From Caulobacteraceae bacterium (lineage in GTDB: Bacteria; Pseudomonadota; Alphaproteobacteria; Caulobacterales; Caulobacteraceae), in contig JAIEQA010000053.1 of assembly GCA_019748095.1 (NCBI GenBank), positions 1 to 45,105 on the forward strand: 45,105 nt of DNA, read 5' to 3'. The notes beneath the pieces were generated by a model. That model was not told where the DNA came from. It made no database searches and saw only the letters and a list, made by a program, of their open reading frames with translations. The position numbers and the translations under genes are program-made. Shown here in pieces: positions 1 to 11,042 of the stretch. Within the stretch, counting starts at the first letter, position 1, and each line of letters opens with the position of its first letter.

Positions 1-2330
1 CCGCCCTCTCCCTCCAGTACGGAGCCGATCAGGGTCAGCGGCACCACGGCATGGCCGGGAACGGAGATATGCAGGGTATAGGTCTGACCGGCCGCGGGGG
101 CCTTGGACGTGAACCCGACGCCCGAACCTGTCGCCCATTCCGCGACCTGGATGAAATAGGTCCCGGCCGTGGCGAACCTGTGGGTCAGATAGGAGTCGGT
201 GCGTGCACCACCGTTGTCGCTGTTGTTGTCATCGTTGGCGGCAAGTTCAGTTCCGGCCGCATTGAACACACGCAGGGTAGTGTCAAATCCGGCTCCATCG
301 ATGTCGAACGTCACACTGGCACCCGCGCCGACGGTGAAGGCATAGTATTCGAGCCCGCCGTGGGTCCGACCCAGAACGGTGGCATGAGGAACCGTCGTTG
401 CGTTGACGACGTCGCTGCGCGCCAGCAGGTCAAAACCACCGTCCACATTGACAGCAGTGGCGATCGAGCCATTGGCCGTTGTCTGCGCCTTGACGATGTC
501 TGGTGCACCGCCGCCCTGTCCCGGCGCGCCCGTCGCCGAGATCCGGTCGTCGCCGTCCCCGCCCCGCATCACATCGGCTCCGCCACCCCCCTCGATGACA
601 TTGTCGTTCGCATCGCCGGTCAGCGTGTCCGAAAAGGAGGACCCGATGATCCCCTCGATGCCGGAGAGGCTGTCGACCCCGTCACCCCCGCTGGCGGACC
701 CGGTTGCGAGATTGACGCTGACCCCCGTCCCGTTGGCTCCCTGATAGAGGGCGATGTCGAACCCGTCGCCCCCGATAAGGGTGTCATTCCCGGCCCCGCC
801 GCTGAGAGTATCGTTCCCGCTGCCGCCATTGAGACGGTCGTCCCCGCTTCCGCCATTCAGACGGTCGTCGCCGGCCAGGCCGTTCAGCGTATCATTTCCG
901 CCCAACCCGGACAGGACATCGCCAAAGGCGGAGCCCTCGATCAGATTGTCCGTGACGTCCCCGTTCAGGGTCAGCCCACCGTTCGGGGCCTCGGCCGCGA
1001 CAGAAACATCGGCGAACTGGAACACCTCAATATTGATCAGCGTGTCCGTGCCGTCCGGACCCGAAATGATCGCTGCATTGCCGCTGTAGGTGATGGTGTA
1101 GGCGCTGCGGACGCCAGAGAACACGGCAGTGTCATGGCCCAAACCTCCATCCAGGGTGTCTGCTCCCGCACCACCGGTCAGCCGATTTGCGTCGGCGTTC
1201 CCGTAGATCAGGTCCGCGCCGGAGCCCCCGATGGCGTTCTCGATCACCGCGCCGATGGCGATGGCGACATTGCCGACAAGACCGCCAACACTTGAGAACG
1301 CCCCCTGCCGGAGATCGATCACTGCCGCCTCGGCATAGCCGGAGAAGTCCAGGGTATCGGTTCCACCGGCGTCCCAGATGGCGAAGATCAAATCCGTGGA
1401 CGCACTCGTCGCCGCATACCAGGGCCGGTCGGCGGTCGAATTGAAGCCGTAGACAGTGTCGCCGGTCCGCGTGGTCGTGTTGGCCCCGTAGAGGCGCTGG
1501 ACGGCCGCGATGTCATCCAGCAGGGGGACTGCCGCATATTGCCGCGCGCCGGACGGGGCGTTGAAATTCCCGCCCGTGTTCGACTCGCTGAAATAGGACA
1601 TTACCGTGTACTGACGGCTGTCCTCATAATAGACGGCGTCGGCCGAATAGGTGATCGAGACGCCCTCGGCGGCATTGTAGGCCGCCGGATGCGACAGGCC
1701 GATCGCATGGCCGATCTCATGCGTTATGACCTGGAAGCCATAGCCGAGCAGCACCGGATTGGCGTTGTAGGCCAGGCCGCTGTTGATCCACACATCCCCG
1801 GCGTTGGACATGGAACCGACGCTGCCCGGCATATAGGCGAAGGCGGCCGAACCGGTCTGACCCGAGCTGTAGTTGGAGAACAGCATGGTGGCGGCGTTCG
1901 AGAACCCGTCGCCGTCGTTCACCCGGTTGAAGGTTACGTTCGCCACATCGGACCAGGCCTGCAGCGCCTGCAGGGTCACCCCGATCTGAAGGTCGGTGAA
2001 CCGCTGGAACCCTGACGTGTCCGTGGGCAGGGTCTCGGGCGCGCTCGACCGGAAGGCGAAGGTGACCGAGGCGGCCTGGCCCAGGCCGGTCCCCCAGGTC
2101 GCATTCGTTCGCCCCAGCTGGGCTGCCGCTTCCGCTGTGGTGAAACTGTCCTTGCCGTTTGGCCCGGTTCCGCCCCGGTCGTCGGCATTCAGCGTGGCGA
2201 ACGGGCTCTGCTGCCCGCTCTCGTACACGGCGTGAAACCCGCCGCAGCAGCCACACCGCAGATAGCCTCCCACGTCGCCGAAGGCGGGCGTGGGCTCTCC
2301 GCGCCCTGATCCGTCAAGCCCGTCCCCCAT
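1..2330 (-). CDS. Secreted RTX metalloprotease, serralysin-like (M10), C-terminus beyond window
   Basis: Reading the minus strand from ATG 2330 gives at least 776 residues with no stop before the window edge. The N-terminal half is a metzincin zinc protease: [11 protein letters not shown] (about residues 204-214) supplies the three zinc histidines and the catalytic Glu, and a Met-turn VMSYF follows with Met about 244. Next come glycine/aspartate nonapeptide repeats of the GGxGxDxLx type (about 388-400 and 457-590), which in this family bind calcium. Residues about 643-766 look like a PPC-type beta domain ([15 protein letters not shown]). There is no N-terminal signal peptide, as expected for type I secretion; the secretion signal would lie beyond the window. 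No T1SS genes are visible nearby. Substrate is unknown. The family call is firm; the exact length is not known. Confidence 0.88.
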   Translation of the reverse strand, partial: MGDGLDGSGRGEPTPAFGDVGGYLRCGCCGGFHAVYESGQQSPFATLNADDRGGTGPNGKDSFTTAEAAAQLGRTNATWGTGLGQAASVTFAFRSSAPETLPTDTSGFQRFTDLQIGVTLQALQAWSDVANVTFNRVNDGDGFSNAATMLFSNYSSGQTGSAAFAYMPGSVGSMSNAGDVWINSGLAYNANPVLLGYGFQVITHEIGHAIGLSHPAAYNAAEGVSITYSADAVYYEDSRQYTVMSYFSESNTGGNFNAPSGARQYAAVPLLDDIAAVQRLYGANTTTRTGDTVYGFNSTADRPWYAATSASTDLIFAIWDAGGTDTLDFSGYAEAAVIDLRQGAFSSVGGLVGNVAIAIGAVIENAIGGSGADLIYGNADANRLTGGAGADTLDGGLGHDTAVFSGVRSAYTITYSGNAAIISGPDGTDTLINIEVFQFADVSVAAEAPNGGLTLNGDVTDNLIEGSAFGDVLSGLGGNDTLNGLAGDDRLNGGSGDDRLNGGSGNDTLSGGAGNDTLIGGDGFDIALYQGANGTGVSVNLATGSASGGDGVDSLSGIEGIIGSSFSDTLTGDANDNVIEGGGGADVMRGGDGDDRISATGAPGQGGGAPDIVKAQTTANGSIATAVNVDGGFDLLARSDVVNATTVPHATVLGRTHGGLEYYAFTVGAGASVTFDIDGAGFDTTLRVFNAAGTELAANDDNNSDNGGARTDSYLTHRFATAGTYFIQVAEWATGSGVGFTSKAPAAGQTYTLHISVPGHAVVPLTLIGSVLEGEG

Positions 2331-2446
2331 GGTTCACCCACTCACGCACCGCCCCCCGGAGGACCCGTCTAGCAGGTTTCACACGCCCCGGGCTTACGAA
2401 CCCTGAACCGCGCTTCAACTTGTCGCTATCATCCGGCCGCCCCCGT

Positions 2447-4660
2447 TCAGCCGAGCTCCAGCCCCGACAGGGTCTCGAACCCCGGCTCCCCGGCGAGGGC
2501 CGCCAGTTGATCGAACGCCGCCATGATATGGTAGAGGGAGCTCGCCGGCGCGGTCTCGTCGACGAAGCCGCCGTCCGGCAGCCGCTTGTCGCGCCACAGC
2601 CCGTCCGGCGTGAGATACAGCCACAGCGCCCGCAGCGCGGCTCCGGCATCGGCCAGCAGGACGGCGCGTTCCCCGTCCCGCGACTCCCGGGCCAGCAACA
2701 GCGCCGCCTTCAACCACTCCGTCTGGGGCCACAGCCGGGCGCGGCCGCTCCGGACCGTTCCGTCATCATTCAGCGCGTCCTGGGCAACGCCGCTGCGCAA
2801 CGCGACGCCGGCGCGGCCGGCAGCATACAGACGGCGTGCGGCGGCAGCGATATCGTCCCGCCCGCGCGCCCGGGCGTGCCGGGTCAGCAGCCACGCCCAT
2901 TCGAACTGGTGCCCCGGCTCGACCAGCCGCCCGTCCTCACCGGCGGCCGGCTGCCAGTCCGCGTCAAAGAACTCCCGCAGCATGCCGCTGTCCCGGTCGA
3001 TGAACCGGCTCAGGGCCAGGTCGACGATCCGGTCCGACAGCTGCGCCCAGACCGGGTCCGGCGATTGCCCCTCCCAAGCCATGGCCGCCTCCAGCAGATG
3101 CATCTGGGCGTTGGCCTGGTAGGGCCGGGCCCCGGCCTCACGGAACCCGCCGTTCGGCAGGGCCCCCGCCAGAATCCGGTCGCGCAGGGCGACGGCCGCC
3201 GTCTCCGGGTCTGCGCCCCCTGCCCCCGCCGCCCGGGTGGCCGCCAGGGCCAGAAGCACGAACGCCTGGTCATACAGGCGCGCGGTCTCATCAAGGGGCG
3301 TGCCGTCCAGCGCAACCGAGGCCCGCACATCGCCGTCCGGGCGCCGGAAGCGGGTCGCCAGAGCCGCCAGACCACTGTCGACGGCACCGCGCCACGGCCC
3401 GGCCCAGCCCCGCTGCGCAGCCTGGGCATAGACATAGGTCTGGCGCGCCTGGACGAGCGACCGGCTGGACCCGCCCAGGGCCCGGCCGTCCAGACCGAGG
3501 GTTTCGGCAAATCCCTGCCCCGCCTGAAGCCCGACCGTGGCCCACAGCGGCAGGGCGCGCAGCCGCAACCAGTCCGCCAGCCGCCGCGCGCCGTCACCCA
3601 GCCCCTCCGGCGGGGTCGGGCTGAAATCCAGATGCGCCGGCGAACTGGCCCGGACCCGTTCCACCACGCGTTTGACGTCCTGCGACCGGCCCAGATCGGC
3701 GATCAGGACCGCATCACGTTCGACCACAACGGCCAGGTTGCGCACCCCCAGAAGCGCCACCAGCACCCCGTCCGGGGCCCGGACCAGACAGCCGTCGGCA
3801 TCCTCGAAGATATGGGCCCCGACATCCCCCTCGCCCGAGGCAGCGATTGCGTCCCAGGCCCCCATGTCCGACCAGACGAAATCGACCGCCAGTACACTGG
3901 CCAGCCGGGTCCGCTCCATCACCGCATAGTCGATCGAGATCCGCGGGGCGGCGTTGAACGCCGGTCCCAGAACCTGCACCGTGCCACCGTCGGCGGCCGG
4001 CAGGGCGGCCCGCGCCGCCGCTTCCACACCGGGGGCAAAGGTGGCCAGCTGGTCCAGCAACAGGCCGGCCGACACCATGAAATTACCGCTGTTCCACAGA
4101 TAGCCCCGGGCGATGTAGTCGCTCGCCGTGGCCCCATCCGGCTTCTCGACGAAGGCGTCTACAGCCGACAGGCCGGGCCCGGCCGGGCGGATATAGCCAT
4201 AGGCCGCGGACGGCGCGTCCGGCCGGACACCGAGGGTGACGATCCGCCCGCCGGCAGCAGCCCCTGCGGCCTCCCGGACCGCATTCCGAAAGGCGTCATG
4301 GTCCGGAATATGGTGATCCGAGGCGACGAAGGCCGCCACCCCGTCGGGGTTCTCCCGCTGGATCCAAGCCGCCGCCGCCGCCATGGCCGGGGCCGAGTCC
4401 CGGGCCTCGGGCTCCAGCAGAACCTGGGCCTCGACGCCCAATTCGGCCAGCTGGTCCAGAATCCAGCCCCGGTGCGCGACACCACCGACCACCACCACCT
4501 TGCCGTCCTGCCCGGCCAGCGGCGCGGTCCTCACGACGGCATCCTGAAACAGCGAACGGTTGCCGGACATGGGCAGGAACTGCTTGGGCCGCGAGGGCCG
4601 CGAGGCGGGCCACAGGCGGGTTCCGCCGCCGCCGCACAGAATTACCGGATAGAGGATCAT
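2447..4660 (-). CDS. Fused mannose-1-phosphate guanylyltransferase / AGE-family isomerase
   Basis: 737 residues in two halves. Residues 1 to about 350 are a nucleotidyltransferase: GGGGTRLWP (10-18), FVEKP and GYLWNSGNF are typical of ManC, which makes GDP-mannose from mannose-1-phosphate and GTP. Residues about 360-737 resemble the N-acylglucosamine 2-epimerase (AGE) alpha/alpha-barrel family, with [25 protein letters not shown] and HIMAAFDQL. That family includes mannose-6-phosphate isomerases, so the fusion could cover fructose-6-P to mannose-6-P and mannose-1-P to GDP-mannose, needing a separate phosphomannomutase. The usual ManC partner is a cupin-type isomerase, which is not present here. 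A GAGGAG sequence lies just before the ATG. It is divergent from argB across 108 bases. The role of the AGE half is inferred from the family. Confidence 0.8.
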   Translation of the reverse strand: MILYPVILCGGGGTRLWPASRPSRPKQFLPMSGNRSLFQDAVVRTAPLAGQDGKVVVVGGVAHRGWILDQLAELGVEAQVLLEPEARDSAPAMAAAAAWIQRENPDGVAAFVASDHHIPDHDAFRNAVREAAGAAAGGRIVTLGVRPDAPSAAYGYIRPAGPGLSAVDAFVEKPDGATASDYIARGYLWNSGNFMVSAGLLLDQLATFAPGVEAAARAALPAADGGTVQVLGPAFNAAPRISIDYAVMERTRLASVLAVDFVWSDMGAWDAIAASGEGDVGAHIFEDADGCLVRAPDGVLVALLGVRNLAVVVERDAVLIADLGRSQDVKRVVERVRASSPAHLDFSPTPPEGLGDGARRLADWLRLRALPLWATVGLQAGQGFAETLGLDGRALGGSSRSLVQARQTYVYAQAAQRGWAGPWRGAVDSGLAALATRFRRPDGDVRASVALDGTPLDETARLYDQAFVLLALAATRAAGAGGADPETAAVALRDRILAGALPNGGFREAGARPYQANAQMHLLEAAMAWEGQSPDPVWAQLSDRIVDLALSRFIDRDSGMLREFFDADWQPAAGEDGRLVEPGHQFEWAWLLTRHARARGRDDIAAAARRLYAAGRAGVALRSGVAQDALNDDGTVRSGRARLWPQTEWLKAALLLARESRDGERAVLLADAGAALRALWLYLTPDGLWRDKRLPDGGFVDETAPASSLYHIMAAFDQLAALAGEPGFETLSGLELG

Positions 4661-4768
4661 CGCTCCTCAATAGCGACTTCGACCCAGCGCCGAAACCGGA
4701 ATGGCGCAGGTTCAGGCCACACGCCGGAATGGGTGACAGGGCCCCCCGCTGCCGCTAGGGAGCGGCCC

Positions 4769-5695
4769 ATGGACGAGAGTGAACGGCAATCCGAGGAACG
4801 CGGCTGGGCCACGGCGAAGACGCTGGCCGAGGCCCTGCCCTATATCCAGGTCTATGACCGCGAGACCGTGGTCATCAAATACGGCGGCCATGCCATGGGC
4901 GAGGTCGCCGTGGCCAAACAGTTCGCCGCCGATGTGGTGCTGCTGAAACTGATGGGGGTGAACCCGGTCGTGGTGCACGGCGGCGGGCCCCAGATCAGCG
5001 CCATGCTGGACAAGGCCGGGGTCAAGTCCGCCTTCATTGACGGCCTCAGGGTCACCGATCGCGACACCATGGCGGTCGCCGAAATGGTCCTGTCCGGCGC
5101 GGTCAACAAGGAGATCGCCCACTGGATCACCGTCGCCGGTCGCGAGGCCGACGTCCGGGGCGTGGGCCTGTCGGGCAAGGACGCCGGCCTGCTGACGGTC
5201 GAAAAGACCACCCGCACCAAGCGCGATCCCGACAGCCTGATCGAGCATGAGGTCGATCTCGGCTTCGTGGGCGAACCCACGAGGGTCGACCCCAAACTGA
5301 TCGCCGGCCTGATCGCGTCGGAGACCGAGGACTGGGTGCCGGTCATCGCCCCCATCGGCGTGGCCGAGGACGGACAGACCTATAACGTCAATGCCGACAC
5401 CGTCGCCGGGGCCGTCGCCGGGGCCCTGCACGCCAAACGGATGCTGCTGCTGACCGACGTCAAGGGCGTGCTCAACAAGGACGGCGACATCATCCGCCAG
5501 ATGACCGTGGCCGAGGCACAGGCCCTGATCGACGACGGCACCGCCTCGGGCGGCATGATCCCCAAGCTGGAAACCGCCATGGCCGCCGTCCGCGCCGGGG
5601 TCGAGGCCGTGGTCATCCTCGACGGCCGCCGCCCCCACGCCATGCTGGTCGAGCTGTTCACCGAATACGGCGCGGGCACCCTGGTGAAGGCGTGA
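4769..5695 (+). CDS. argB: Acetylglutamate kinase
   Basis: 308 residues. It phosphorylates N-acetyl-L-glutamate with ATP, the second step of arginine synthesis, in the cytoplasm. Visible family motifs are IKYGGHAM near the N-terminus (nucleotide-binding lysine and glycines), VVHGGGPQI, the [15 protein letters not shown] stretch, and LLTDVKGVL with the C-terminal [10 protein letters not shown]. The ATG at 4769 was chosen because AGGGAG lies 7-12 bases upstream and because homology begins soon after; the frame stays open far upstream but that part is only a shadow of the gene on the other strand. The stop overlaps the GTG of the next gene (GTGA), so the two are translationally coupled. The arginine genes argF and argD sit about 31 kb away in this window rather than beside it. 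Confidence 0.96.
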   Translation: MDESERQSEERGWATAKTLAEALPYIQVYDRETVVIKYGGHAMGEVAVAKQFAADVVLLKLMGVNPVVVHGGGPQISAMLDKAGVKSAFIDGLRVTDRDTMAVAEMVLSGAVNKEIAHWITVAGREADVRGVGLSGKDAGLLTVEKTTRTKRDPDSLIEHEVDLGFVGEPTRVDPKLIAGLIASETEDWVPVIAPIGVAEDGQTYNVNADTVAGAVAGALHAKRMLLLTDVKGVLNKDGDIIRQMTVAEAQALIDDGTASGGMIPKLETAMAAVRAGVEAVVILDGRRPHAMLVELFTEYGAGTLVKA

Positions 5696-6350
5696 CGCTG
5701 GACCTCGCCCACATCGACGCCTGGGTCTTCGATCTGGACGACACCCTGTACCCCCGCGAACAGGGCGTCATGAGCCTCGTCCAGGGCCGGATCAACGCCT
5801 TCATGGTCGATGCCGTCGGCCTGCCCTCCGACGAGGCCCGGGTGCTGCAGAAACAGTTCCTCAACGAGCACGGCACCACCCTGGCCGGACTGATGGCCAA
5901 CTATGCCATCGACCCGGTGCGCTTCCTGCGCGAGGTCCATGACGTGCCGTTGGACAGTCTGGAGCCCAACCCCCGGCTCGACGCCGTGCTGGCGGGCCTG
6001 CCCGGCCGCAAATACGTCCTGACCAACGGGGCCCGCTTCCATGCGGCCCGGGTGCTGGACCGGATCGGCATTACGGCCCGTTTCGACGGCGTCTTCGCCA
6101 TCGAGGACATGGACCTGACGCCCAAGCCCGCGCCCTCGACCTATCGCCATTTCCTCGACCGGTTCGGGGTCGATCCGCACCGGGCCGTCTTCTTCGAGGA
6201 CACGCCCCGCAACCTGGCCCCGGCCAGGGCGCTGGGCATGGCCACCGTCCTGATCGGCGACGGTCATGGCCATGAGATCGGCGACTGGGTCGACGCCCGG
6301 GCCGCCCACCTGCTCGATTTTCTGACCCCCTATGCGATGAAGGATGCCGC

Positions 6351-6354
<4 letters not shown>
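5692..6354 (+). CDS. HAD-family pyrimidine 5'-nucleotidase-like phosphatase
   Basis: 220 residues, haloacid dehalogenase superfamily. Motif I is FDLDDTLYP (about 13-21) with the nucleophile Asp and the +2 Asp, motif II is LTNGA, the motif III lysine lies in TPKPAPS, and motif IV is [10 protein letters not shown] helical cap lies between motifs I and II. The pattern fits the PYR-5-nucleotidase branch (yeast SDT1-like), which dephosphorylates pyrimidine monophosphates, but the true substrate cannot be read from sequence. It begins with GTG inside the argB stop and ends in an ATGA overlap with dapD. A phosphatase sandwiched between argB and dapD might be metabolic housekeeping for that operon; that is inference. 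Confidence 0.82.
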
Positions 6355-7208
<854 letters not shown>

Positions 7209-7226
7209 GGACCGGCCGGGTCGGGC

Positions 7227-8027
7227 TCAGCTTCCACCGGCGTAGATCGAGCCCTCGCTGACCGTGTGCATCACACCGATCACACGCGCATCGGAGTCCT
7301 GGACCCGGATTTCCCGCAACCAGTCGAGCAACAACTGGCTGCCGAGGCGTTCCTGGCAGAAGGCCACGGCGCGGCGCTGATAGGGGTCGTCCTCATCGTG
7401 CGGCGTATGCTGATCGAGAAAGGCCAGGGAGACCCGGGCCAGCCGATCAAGGGCCGGAAGCCACCAGTCCACGGGATAGGTTCCCAGTTCGATCCCGCCG
7501 GGGACCAGCAGCGTCTCATTCAGAAAGGCGGTCGTCCGCTTCTGGGCCAGCACACCTGTGTCGATCGCCAGGGCTGTGTAGCGCAGCAGGTCGACGACAT
7601 TGTGCGACCGCTCGTACTGTCGCGCGAGATTGCCGACCTTCAACGGTTGGGCGACGAGGACGTGAGGGGCCGCCGGCACCGGCTTGACCAGATCCAGGGT
7701 CGTGGCTCCGGCCTCCGGCACCAGACTCATGCCCGGATAGTTGAGGCTGGGCGTGCCGAGTGCCCTGTCCGTGACAAATTTCCGGTACTGCCAGATCGTA
7801 ACCGTGCCGCCAGGACGCTCTCTCGAAAGCCAGCCGTGAACCGCCATGGAACCCAGCCCGCCCGAGAGCCGGGCATGGAGACGCTCGGGCTGTTCAAAGA
7901 AATCGTATCCGGTGACGACCTCCAGGTCGGTCGGCGGAGGCGCGACCGGACTCATCCACATGATCCTCGCGCCATCCGGAACCCGGTACCGGGGCAGGCT
8001 GTCGTGGCAGATGATGAACAGCGTCAT
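7227..8027 (-). CDS. Uncharacterised protein with remote DUF4422-like (glycosyltransferase-associated) pattern
   Basis: 266 residues, soluble, last gene of the CDP-sugar operon, 19 bases after the CmcI-like methyltransferase. I do not recognise it outright. By eye it follows the layout of DUF4422 proteins of polysaccharide clusters. There is an N-terminal beta-strand opening (LFIICHDSLPRY) and a central aromatic-Tyr-Arg segment (IWQYRKFVT, about 78-86) where that family has HYRR. An acidic-aromatic segment follows (GTYPVDWWLPALDRL, about 182-196), then a late DPYQRRAVAFCQERL (about 214-228), where the family has a conserved Arg...Glu-Arg-Leu. If right, it would be the glycosyltransferase otherwise missing from this operon. 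No signal peptide or membrane segment is seen. The resemblance is weak and needs a profile search. Confidence 0.45.
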   Translation of the reverse strand: MTLFIICHDSLPRYRVPDGARIMWMSPVAPPPTDLEVVTGYDFFEQPERLHARLSGGLGSMAVHGWLSRERPGGTVTIWQYRKFVTDRALGTPSLNYPGMSLVPEAGATTLDLVKPVPAAPHVLVAQPLKVGNLARQYERSHNVVDLLRYTALAIDTGVLAQKRTTAFLNETLLVPGGIELGTYPVDWWLPALDRLARVSLAFLDQHTPHDEDDPYQRRAVAFCQERLGSQLLLDWLREIRVQDSDARVIGVMHTVSEGSIYAGGS

Positions 8028-8046
8028 GGGTGATCAGCCCGGGCGC

Positions 8047-8817
8047 TCAACGCGTGCGGCGCAGATAGCCATCCGGGGCCACTGAAATCAGAAGCTTGTC
8101 GTCGATGCCACTGTCGATCTCGAACTCGGAATGGGTCTTGAGATAGTCCCAGACTGCGGTCTTGGGATTGTCTCCGGGGCCCCAGGGCCGATCGGGGAAC
8201 ATCCCGGCCGGCAGGTCCTCGACGATCGTGTCGAACACCACGCAGTAGCTGCCGACGCTGGTCAGGGGCGCATAGGCCTCCAGCTCGGCACGAACATGGT
8301 CGTGGGTGTGGTTGCTGTCGAGCAGCACCATGACCGTTCGATAGTTCGCCGCAAGGGCCCGGACCTCTTCAACAACCTCGGGAGCCACGCTGGAGCCCTG
8401 GATCATGTGAATCCGGCTGGCCATCGGGTGGGCCTCGATGGCGGCCCGGTTGTGCGGGCGGATATCGATGTCGACCCCGATCACCCTGCGTTGCGACACC
8501 CGCGGATCGATCGTCCGGCCCGCCTCGATCGCATCGGTCATGTCGAGCAGGGCCAGCAGGGACGCGCTGTAGACCAGAGACCCGCCATGGGCGATGCCGG
8601 TTTCGATGATCAGATCCGGGCGGACGGACCAGACCAGTTCCTGCAACGCCGCCATGTCCTGCGGGTACTGGATGATCGGCCGCCCCTGCCAGGAGAAGTT
8701 GTAGGAATAGCGGGGCAGGGTCGACTCCACCATGAAATCGCTTGCCGCGGAACACATCCGCTCATGGGATCGGGCCTGCGCAATCCGACCCGCAACTTCT
8801 TCGCTAAAGGCGTTCAT
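8047..8817 (-). CDS. CmcI / rhamnosyl O-methyltransferase family protein
   Basis: 256 residues from ATG 8817; an in-frame ATG at 8844 is an alternative start and neither has a strong ribosome site. The protein belongs to the cephalosporin hydroxylase (CmcI) family, whose characterised members are SAM-dependent methyltransferases despite the name, including O-methyltransferases acting on sugars. Motifs seen: IIETGIAHGGSLVYSASLL (SAM-binding loop), RVIGVDIDIR, and VLLDSNHTHDHVRAELEAY, the family's metal-linked DSxHxxxHV region. Its position after five CDP-sugar genes suggests that it O-methylates the finished sugar or the terminal residue of a glycan. A 147-base gap with an inverted repeat separates it from the reductase gene upstream. 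Confidence 0.8.
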   Translation of the reverse strand: MNAFSEEVAGRIAQARSHERMCSAASDFMVESTLPRYSYNFSWQGRPIIQYPQDMAALQELVWSVRPDLIIETGIAHGGSLVYSASLLALLDMTDAIEAGRTIDPRVSQRRVIGVDIDIRPHNRAAIEAHPMASRIHMIQGSSVAPEVVEEVRALAANYRTVMVLLDSNHTHDHVRAELEAYAPLTSVGSYCVVFDTIVEDLPAGMFPDRPWGPGDNPKTAVWDYLKTHSEFEIDSGIDDKLLISVAPDGYLRRTR

Positions 8818-8851
8818 TCTCAAACCTGGCTGGCGAAGGGACATGATGAAT

Positions 8852-8865
8852 CACGTTGGAACGTG
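8852..8865. repeat. Inverted repeat CACGTT-GG-AACGTG in operon gap
   Basis: A perfect 6-base inverted repeat with a 2-base spacer in the 147-base gap between the reductase and CmcI-like genes. It overlaps a GAATC (GANTC) site at 8848-8852. It could be an operator or part of an internal promoter for the last two genes. The gap is the only sizeable one in an otherwise tightly packed operon. Confidence 0.35.
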
Positions 8866-8964
8866 AGTGGCCGTAATGCGAAGCGTACGGACGCGCCACC
8901 CCCAAATTGGCCGTCCCGACTGCCGGTACGCCGGGAAGAGCCTCCGCCTCTGCCCACCCTTCGC

Positions 8965-9822
8965 TCACCAGGGCTGGGGAAGCGAGGGAACCGGGACGGT
9001 CGGGACGCCGACCACCCGTTCCGGATCCACGGCGTTGTCGGGGCGCGCACCGAAGCGCAGGAGGTCCCGGCGGCCGTAGACGTCCGCGACCCCTTCCGCC
9101 ATCTGACGGATGGTGACAGGCCGGCCGGAGCAGACGTTGATGGCACCCTCCCCGTCCCCCACCGCGACCCCGGCAATCATCTGGCCGGCCAGGGCGACAT
9201 CGAGGAAATCCCGGATCTGGGTTCCAGTGGTCAGTTCGGCGACCTCTCCGGCAGCGAGGCGCGCATGAAGATAGGGCAGGAAGCGGCGGGGATCCTCGCC
9301 TTCTCCATACAGGTAGAAGAGGCGGCACCAGGCGAAACTGATCCCATGCGCCGGCAGAATCTGCGACAGGGCAGTAAAGGCGGCGGCCTTGGCGGCGGCA
9401 TAGGGAGTGGTTGGGGCCAAGGGCGTCCCGATCGTCAGGTCCGCGCCACCTAGGGCGTACTCGAAACAGGTTCCCACGCCGACGAACCGCCGGACGCCGG
9501 CGCTGATCGCGCCCTGCGCCAGCGCCAGGGTTCCCCGCAGGCAGTCGAGGTTGCGGGGGGAGTCCAGGTAGAGCCCTGGCTCGGCATACCAGGCCGCGTG
9601 AATGACGGTATCGACCCCTTCAAGCGCGGAAGCCCACCACTCAGCGCTTTCAGCAAACAGATCCGGTGTCACCGTGACGGTTGCCGCATGGTCTTTTTCG
9701 AAGTGGCTCTCGCGGCCAGCCCGCACGACCACCCGGATGTCGACCCCGCGCTGGCCCAGATCGCGGAGAATCTGGCGCCCCACGAAGCCCGTCGCCCCGG
9801 TCAGAAGCATCGTGCCGGTCAA
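8965..9822 (-). CDS. NAD(P)-dependent sugar-nucleotide 4-ketoreductase/epimerase (extended SDR)
   Basis: 285 residues. The N-terminal LLTGATGFVGRQIL is the Rossmann GxxGxxG motif, and TPYAAAKAAAF holds the catalytic Tyr-x-x-x-Lys; VIHAAWYAEPG follows the usual extended-SDR order, and WCRLFYLYGEGEDPRRFLP is the substrate-side segment. Such proteins in CDP- and dTDP-sugar clusters commonly reduce the 4-keto group of the intermediate after epimerisation and C-methylation, and that is the inferred role here. The ATG overlaps the stop of the C-methyltransferase by 4 bases. The product stereochemistry cannot be told from sequence. Confidence 0.83.
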   Translation of the reverse strand: MTGTMLLTGATGFVGRQILRDLGQRGVDIRVVVRAGRESHFEKDHAATVTVTPDLFAESAEWWASALEGVDTVIHAAWYAEPGLYLDSPRNLDCLRGTLALAQGAISAGVRRFVGVGTCFEYALGGADLTIGTPLAPTTPYAAAKAAAFTALSQILPAHGISFAWCRLFYLYGEGEDPRRFLPYLHARLAAGEVAELTTGTQIRDFLDVALAGQMIAGVAVGDGEGAINVCSGRPVTIRQMAEGVADVYGRRDLLRFGARPDNAVDPERVVGVPTVPVPSLPQPW

Positions 9823-11042
9823 GTGACCTCCAGCCGTGGCACGGCGGTGACAAAGCGGGTGCCTGTGGCTGCCAGTCCCGCCAGCTGTTCCCTGACCTCG
9901 TCGGCGATGTTCCAGGGCAGGATCAGGACGAAATCGGGACGCGCGGCTTCCAGTGCCCCGGGCGCGAGGATCGGGATGTGGCTGCCCGGCATGAAACGAT
10001 CCTGTTTGGCCGCAGCCGCATCACAGACAAACGGCAGCAGATCGGGACGGACCCCCGCATAGTTCAACAGGGTGTTGCCCTTGGCCGCCGCCCCATAGGC
10101 CGCAACCGAGCGGCCCAGACGCTTCTGCTCCAGCAGGAAGGTCAGCAGCGCGTTCTTGATGCCGTCCGCCCGGCCCTGAAAGTCCTCATAGAAGGTGGCC
10201 GTATCCATGCCGCGCCGGACTTCCTCGCCCAGGACGGCGTCAACCCGTTCGGACCGCACGTGGGACGCGGCCTCGTGACAGCCATAGACCCGCAGGCTCC
10301 CGCCATGGGTCGGCAGTTCCTCCACATCGAACACGCGCAGCCCCGCCCCGGCGAAGATGCGCTCAACGGTCAGCAGCGACAGATAGGAGAAATGCTCATG
10401 GTAGACCGTGTCGAACTGGGCGAACTCGACCAGCCGCATCAGGTGGGGGAACTCAAGGGTGACGACCCCTTCGGGCTTGAGCAGGGTCGCCAGTCCGCAG
10501 GTGAAGTCATTGATGTCCGGGACATGGGCATAGACGTTGTTGCCACACACCAGATCTGCGGCCATCCCGTCCGCGACCAGCTGCCTCGCCAGTTCCTCTC
10601 CAAAGAACGCACGCACCACCGGAATACCGAGAGCCTCGGCCGCCGAGGCTGTACTGTCCGTCGGCTCGACCCCGAGGCAGGGGATGCCGGCAGCGAGGAA
10701 GTTCCTGAGAAGATAGCCGTCGTTCGAGGCCACCTCCACGACCCGGCTCGCCGCATCGAGGCCGAGTCGGGCCGTGATCATGTCGGCGTATCGCGCCGCG
10801 TGGGCCAGCCAGCTGCGCGAGGTCGAGGAGAAGTAGGCATAGTCGGCGCTGAACAGCGCATCGGCCCCGGCATAGTCCTCGGTCTGGACAAGCCGGCACC
10901 GGCCGCAGGCGAACAACCGGAGCGGAAAGGTCGTCTCCGGCGCCCGCAGCGCGGCGGCGTCCAGATAGGCATTCGAGGGAGGCGCATGGCCGAGATCGAG
11001 GAACACCTGCTCCAGCGGAGCATGGCAGTGCCGACAGTTCAT
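9819..11042 (-). CDS. Zinc-binding SAM-dependent sugar C-methyltransferase (TylC3/NovU type)
   Basis: 407 residues in the three-part layout of sugar C-methyltransferases. There is an N-terminal zinc finger with C3, C6, C46 and C49, a SAM-binding Rossmann domain (VVEVASNDGYLL, about 105-116), and a C-terminal domain typical of this family. The YHEHFSYLS segment matches the conserved Tyr-His-Glu-His-Phe region that houses catalytic residues in the family. Known members add a methyl to C3 or C5 of NDP-4-keto-6-deoxy sugars. Here the neighbours (rfbF, rfbG, a 3,5-epimerase) supply a CDP-4-keto-6-deoxyhexose, so the product would be a branched-chain CDP-sugar. It overlaps both neighbours by 4 bases. 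The methylated carbon is not deducible. Confidence 0.87.
   Translation of the reverse strand: MNCRHCHAPLEQVFLDLGHAPPSNAYLDAAALRAPETTFPLRLFACGRCRLVQTEDYAGADALFSADYAYFSSTSRSWLAHAARYADMITARLGLDAASRVVEVASNDGYLLRNFLAAGIPCLGVEPTDSTASAAEALGIPVVRAFFGEELARQLVADGMAADLVCGNNVYAHVPDINDFTCGLATLLKPEGVVTLEFPHLMRLVEFAQFDTVYHEHFSYLSLLTVERIFAGAGLRVFDVEELPTHGGSLRVYGCHEAASHVRSERVDAVLGEEVRRGMDTATFYEDFQGRADGIKNALLTFLLEQKRLGRSVAAYGAAAKGNTLLNYAGVRPDLLPFVCDAAAAKQDRFMPGSHIPILAPGALEAARPDFVLILPWNIADEVREQLAGLAATGTRFVTAVPRLEVT

Noticed and set aside
2159..4768. Very long plus-strand open frame leading into argB
   Set aside because: It is the complement of the ManC/AGE gene; no protein motif appears until argB's own start at 4769.
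4712..5638. Long minus-strand frame over argB, rich in His, Gly and Asp
   Set aside because: It mirrors argB codon by codon; high GC makes the opposite strand open and the sequence is low-complexity.
8131..9453. 440-residue plus-strand frame across the CmcI-like and reductase genes
   Set aside because: It runs through two clear minus-strand genes and carries no recognisable motif.
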